Of a stretch of 5,321 nt of DNA, positions 4,053 through 5,321 are shown piece after piece. The translations under genes were made by a program, and so were the position numbers. Source of the DNA: Syntrophobacteria bacterium (GTDB taxonomy: Bacteria > Desulfobacterota > DSWW01); contig JAQYVQ010000126.1 of NCBI GenBank assembly GCA_030145435.1, positions 1 through 5,321 on the forward strand, written 5' to 3'. A model generated the notes under the pieces. It was not told the origin of the DNA and did no database searches. It saw only the letters and a program-made list of their open reading frames with translations. Within the stretch, counting starts at the first letter, position 1; every line of letters begins with the position of its first letter.

Positions 4053-5321
4053 TCAAGGCTTGGGCGCCTTCGGGGTAGCCATCACCTGCCTTACCGTCAG
4101 CAGCAGGGATTCGACGGAAAAGGGCTTCTGGAGAAGGGCCACTCCAGGGTCCAGGACACCGTGTTCGGCAATGGCGTTATCCGTGTAGCCTGACACGTAG
4201 AGCACCTTCATCTCCGGGTGCCAAGGATCCAGGCGCTCGACAAGATCCGGGCCGCTCATCCTGGGCATGACGACATCGGTCAGCAGCAAATGGATAAAGC
4301 CCGTGTGTTGTTCCGATATGAGAAGAGCTTCTCCGGCGTTGGATGCCACCAGAACCTTGTAACCGCTTCGCTGCAGGACATCCCGAACCGCCCTGCGCAC
4401 CATCTGCTCATCCTCGACGAGCAGAACGGTCTCGGTGCCCCGAAAGGTCTCCGGCAGGGCTTGTCTCGCTTCCTCTGCCTCGGGACGATCCGGAACACTT
4501 GGCAAGTAGATCGTAAACGTTGTACCCCTTCCGGGTTCACTGGAGACCGATATACGACCTCTGCTCTGTTTAACGACACCGAAGACGGTCGACAGCCCCA
4601 GACCCGTTCCCAGATCTGCTTCTTTGGTCGTGAAGAATGGCTCGAAAATGTGAGACTGCGTCTCCTCGTCCATCCCGTGCCCGGTATCGCTCACGGTGAG
4701 CCTTACGTAAGGGCCCGGCTCTGCGTCAATGTGCTCACGCACATAATCCTCGCCCAGCCTCACCTCGGCCGTCTCGATGGTTAACGTGCCGCCCTGGGGC
4801 ATCGCATCCCGTGCATTGAGTACGAGGTTCATCAGGATTTGCTCGAGCTGGCCGGGATCCGCTTTTACTTGACCCGTATTCGTATCCAACAAGGCTTCGA
4901 GTTCAATGTGTTCGCCGATCAAACGCCGAAGCATCCCCTGCACTCTCTGCACAACTTCGTTGAGATCCAGCACCTTTGGCTCGACCATCTGCTTGCTGCT
5001 GAATGCAAGCAACTGGCTGGTCATGGACGCGGCCTGTTCCACGGCCTTCTTGATCTCGTCACACTCTCGGTGCAAAGGATCATTCTCCGCAATATCCATC
5101 GACATGAGATCGGCACTGACGGAAATGGCGGTCAGCAGATTGTTGATGTCGTGAGAAATCCCTCCGGCGAGCCTCCCGATAGCGTCCATCTTTTGCGATT
5201 GACGAAGTTCTGTTTCCAGCCTCGCTCTTTGCTCCTCGGCCTGCTTGCGTCTCGTGATATCCAGGTTGGTCCCCGTCACCCGGACGGCCTTGCCGTCCTC
5301 CGCCCTCTCGACGACCCGGCC
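4053..5321 (-). CDS. Hybrid sensor histidine kinase with C-terminal receiver (5' end missing)
   Basis: The visible 422 residues are the C-terminal part; the frame runs open off the right edge, so the gene is partial. The first residues, GRVVERAEDGKAVRVTGTNLDITRRKQAEE, split as GRVVERAEDG and KAVRVTGTNLDITRRK, are the end of a PAS/PAC sensor domain. That shows the GTG at 5277-5279 is not the real start. HisKA follows with phospho-acceptor H57 in GGISHDINN. ATPase boxes: N165 and N169 (NLVLNARDAMP), DTGHGM (212-217), FEPFFTTK (226-233), GTGLGLS (238-244). The receiver starts at VLLVEDE (299-305). It keeps D304, phospho-acceptor D349 (LTDVVMP), S377 and K399 (QKPF), so it looks active. This is the common soluble PAS-HisKA-HATPase-REC layout. 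The receiver may pass phosphate on or act as an internal sink; no HPt or DNA-binding output domain is visible. The next gene on the same strand is the SDR, 129 bp away. Confidence 0.95.
   Translation of the reverse strand, partial: GRVVERAEDGKAVRVTGTNLDITRRKQAEEQRARLETELRQSQKMDAIGRLAGGISHDINNLLTAISVSADLMSMDIAENDPLHRECDEIKKAVEQAASMTSQLLAFSSKQMVEPKVLDLNEVVQRVQGMLRRLIGEHIELEALLDTNTGQVKADPGQLEQILMNLVLNARDAMPQGGTLTIETAEVRLGEDYVREHIDAEPGPYVRLTVSDTGHGMDEETQSHIFEPFFTTKEADLGTGLGLSTVFGVVKQSRGRISVSSEPGRGTTFTIYLPSVPDRPEAEEARQALPETFRGTETVLLVEDEQMVRRAVRDVLQRSGYKVLVASNAGEALLISEQHTGFIHLLLTDVVMPRMSGPDLVERLDPWHPEMKVLYVSGYTDNAIAEHGVLDPGVALLQKPFSVESLLLTVRQVMATPKAPKP

Noticed and set aside
5277..5279. GTG as a start of the hybrid kinase
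   Set aside because: The codons before it, up to the window edge, encode the end of a PAS/PAC domain in frame, so it is an internal valine.

Overview
The window comes from a moderately GC-rich bacterial chromosome. Five protein genes all lie on the minus strand, so the biological reading order runs from the right edge to the left. Gene content (PAS/HisKA hybrid kinases, a SnoaL-like protein, an SDR dehydrogenase, a PlsC-like acyltransferase) and the abundance of short palindromic intergenic repeats suggest a deltaproteobacterium-like (Desulfobacterota) or similar environmental Gram-negative. This is an impression only; no taxonomic marker gene is present.

Layout in transcription order: (1) 5321-4053, the 3' part of a hybrid sensor histidine kinase (end of a PAS domain, HisKA, HATPase, receiver), cut by the window edge. 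(2) 4052-3924, a spacer with two inverted copies of a 27-bp palindromic repeat, forming a REPIN-like unit. (3) 3923-3090, an SDR-family dehydrogenase with an insert after the second beta strand. (4) 3089-2773, a 317-bp gene-free stretch packed with three kinds of palindromic repeat. (5) 2772-2275, a SnoaL-like/NTF2-fold protein. (6) 2189-981 (possibly starting at 2183), a second, membrane-anchored histidine kinase without a receiver. (7) 980-848, a spacer with a good sigma70-type promoter overlapped by an inverted repeat. (8) 847-137, a PlsC-like acyltransferase. (9) 1-136, no gene; positions 2-103 form a nested palindromic element that looks like a mobile repeat or a structured RNA.

The SDR and the SnoaL-like protein are the metabolic core. 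Such pairs occur in catabolic or biosynthetic pathways for steroids, terpenoids, aromatics and polyketides, where the SDR oxidises or reduces an alcohol/ketone and the SnoaL-fold protein can act as dehydratase, isomerase or hydrolase. They are separated by repeats, so co-transcription is possible but not proven. Neither kinase has a separate response regulator beside it in the window. The acyltransferase appears to have its own promoter and would act in phospholipid synthesis or remodelling.

No tRNA, rRNA, CRISPR array, transposase or defence gene was found. The most unusual material is in the non-coding DNA: a repeat family whose copies differ by a compensatory base-pair change, an inverted pair of a second family, a stem-loop of a third, and the nested palindrome at the left edge.
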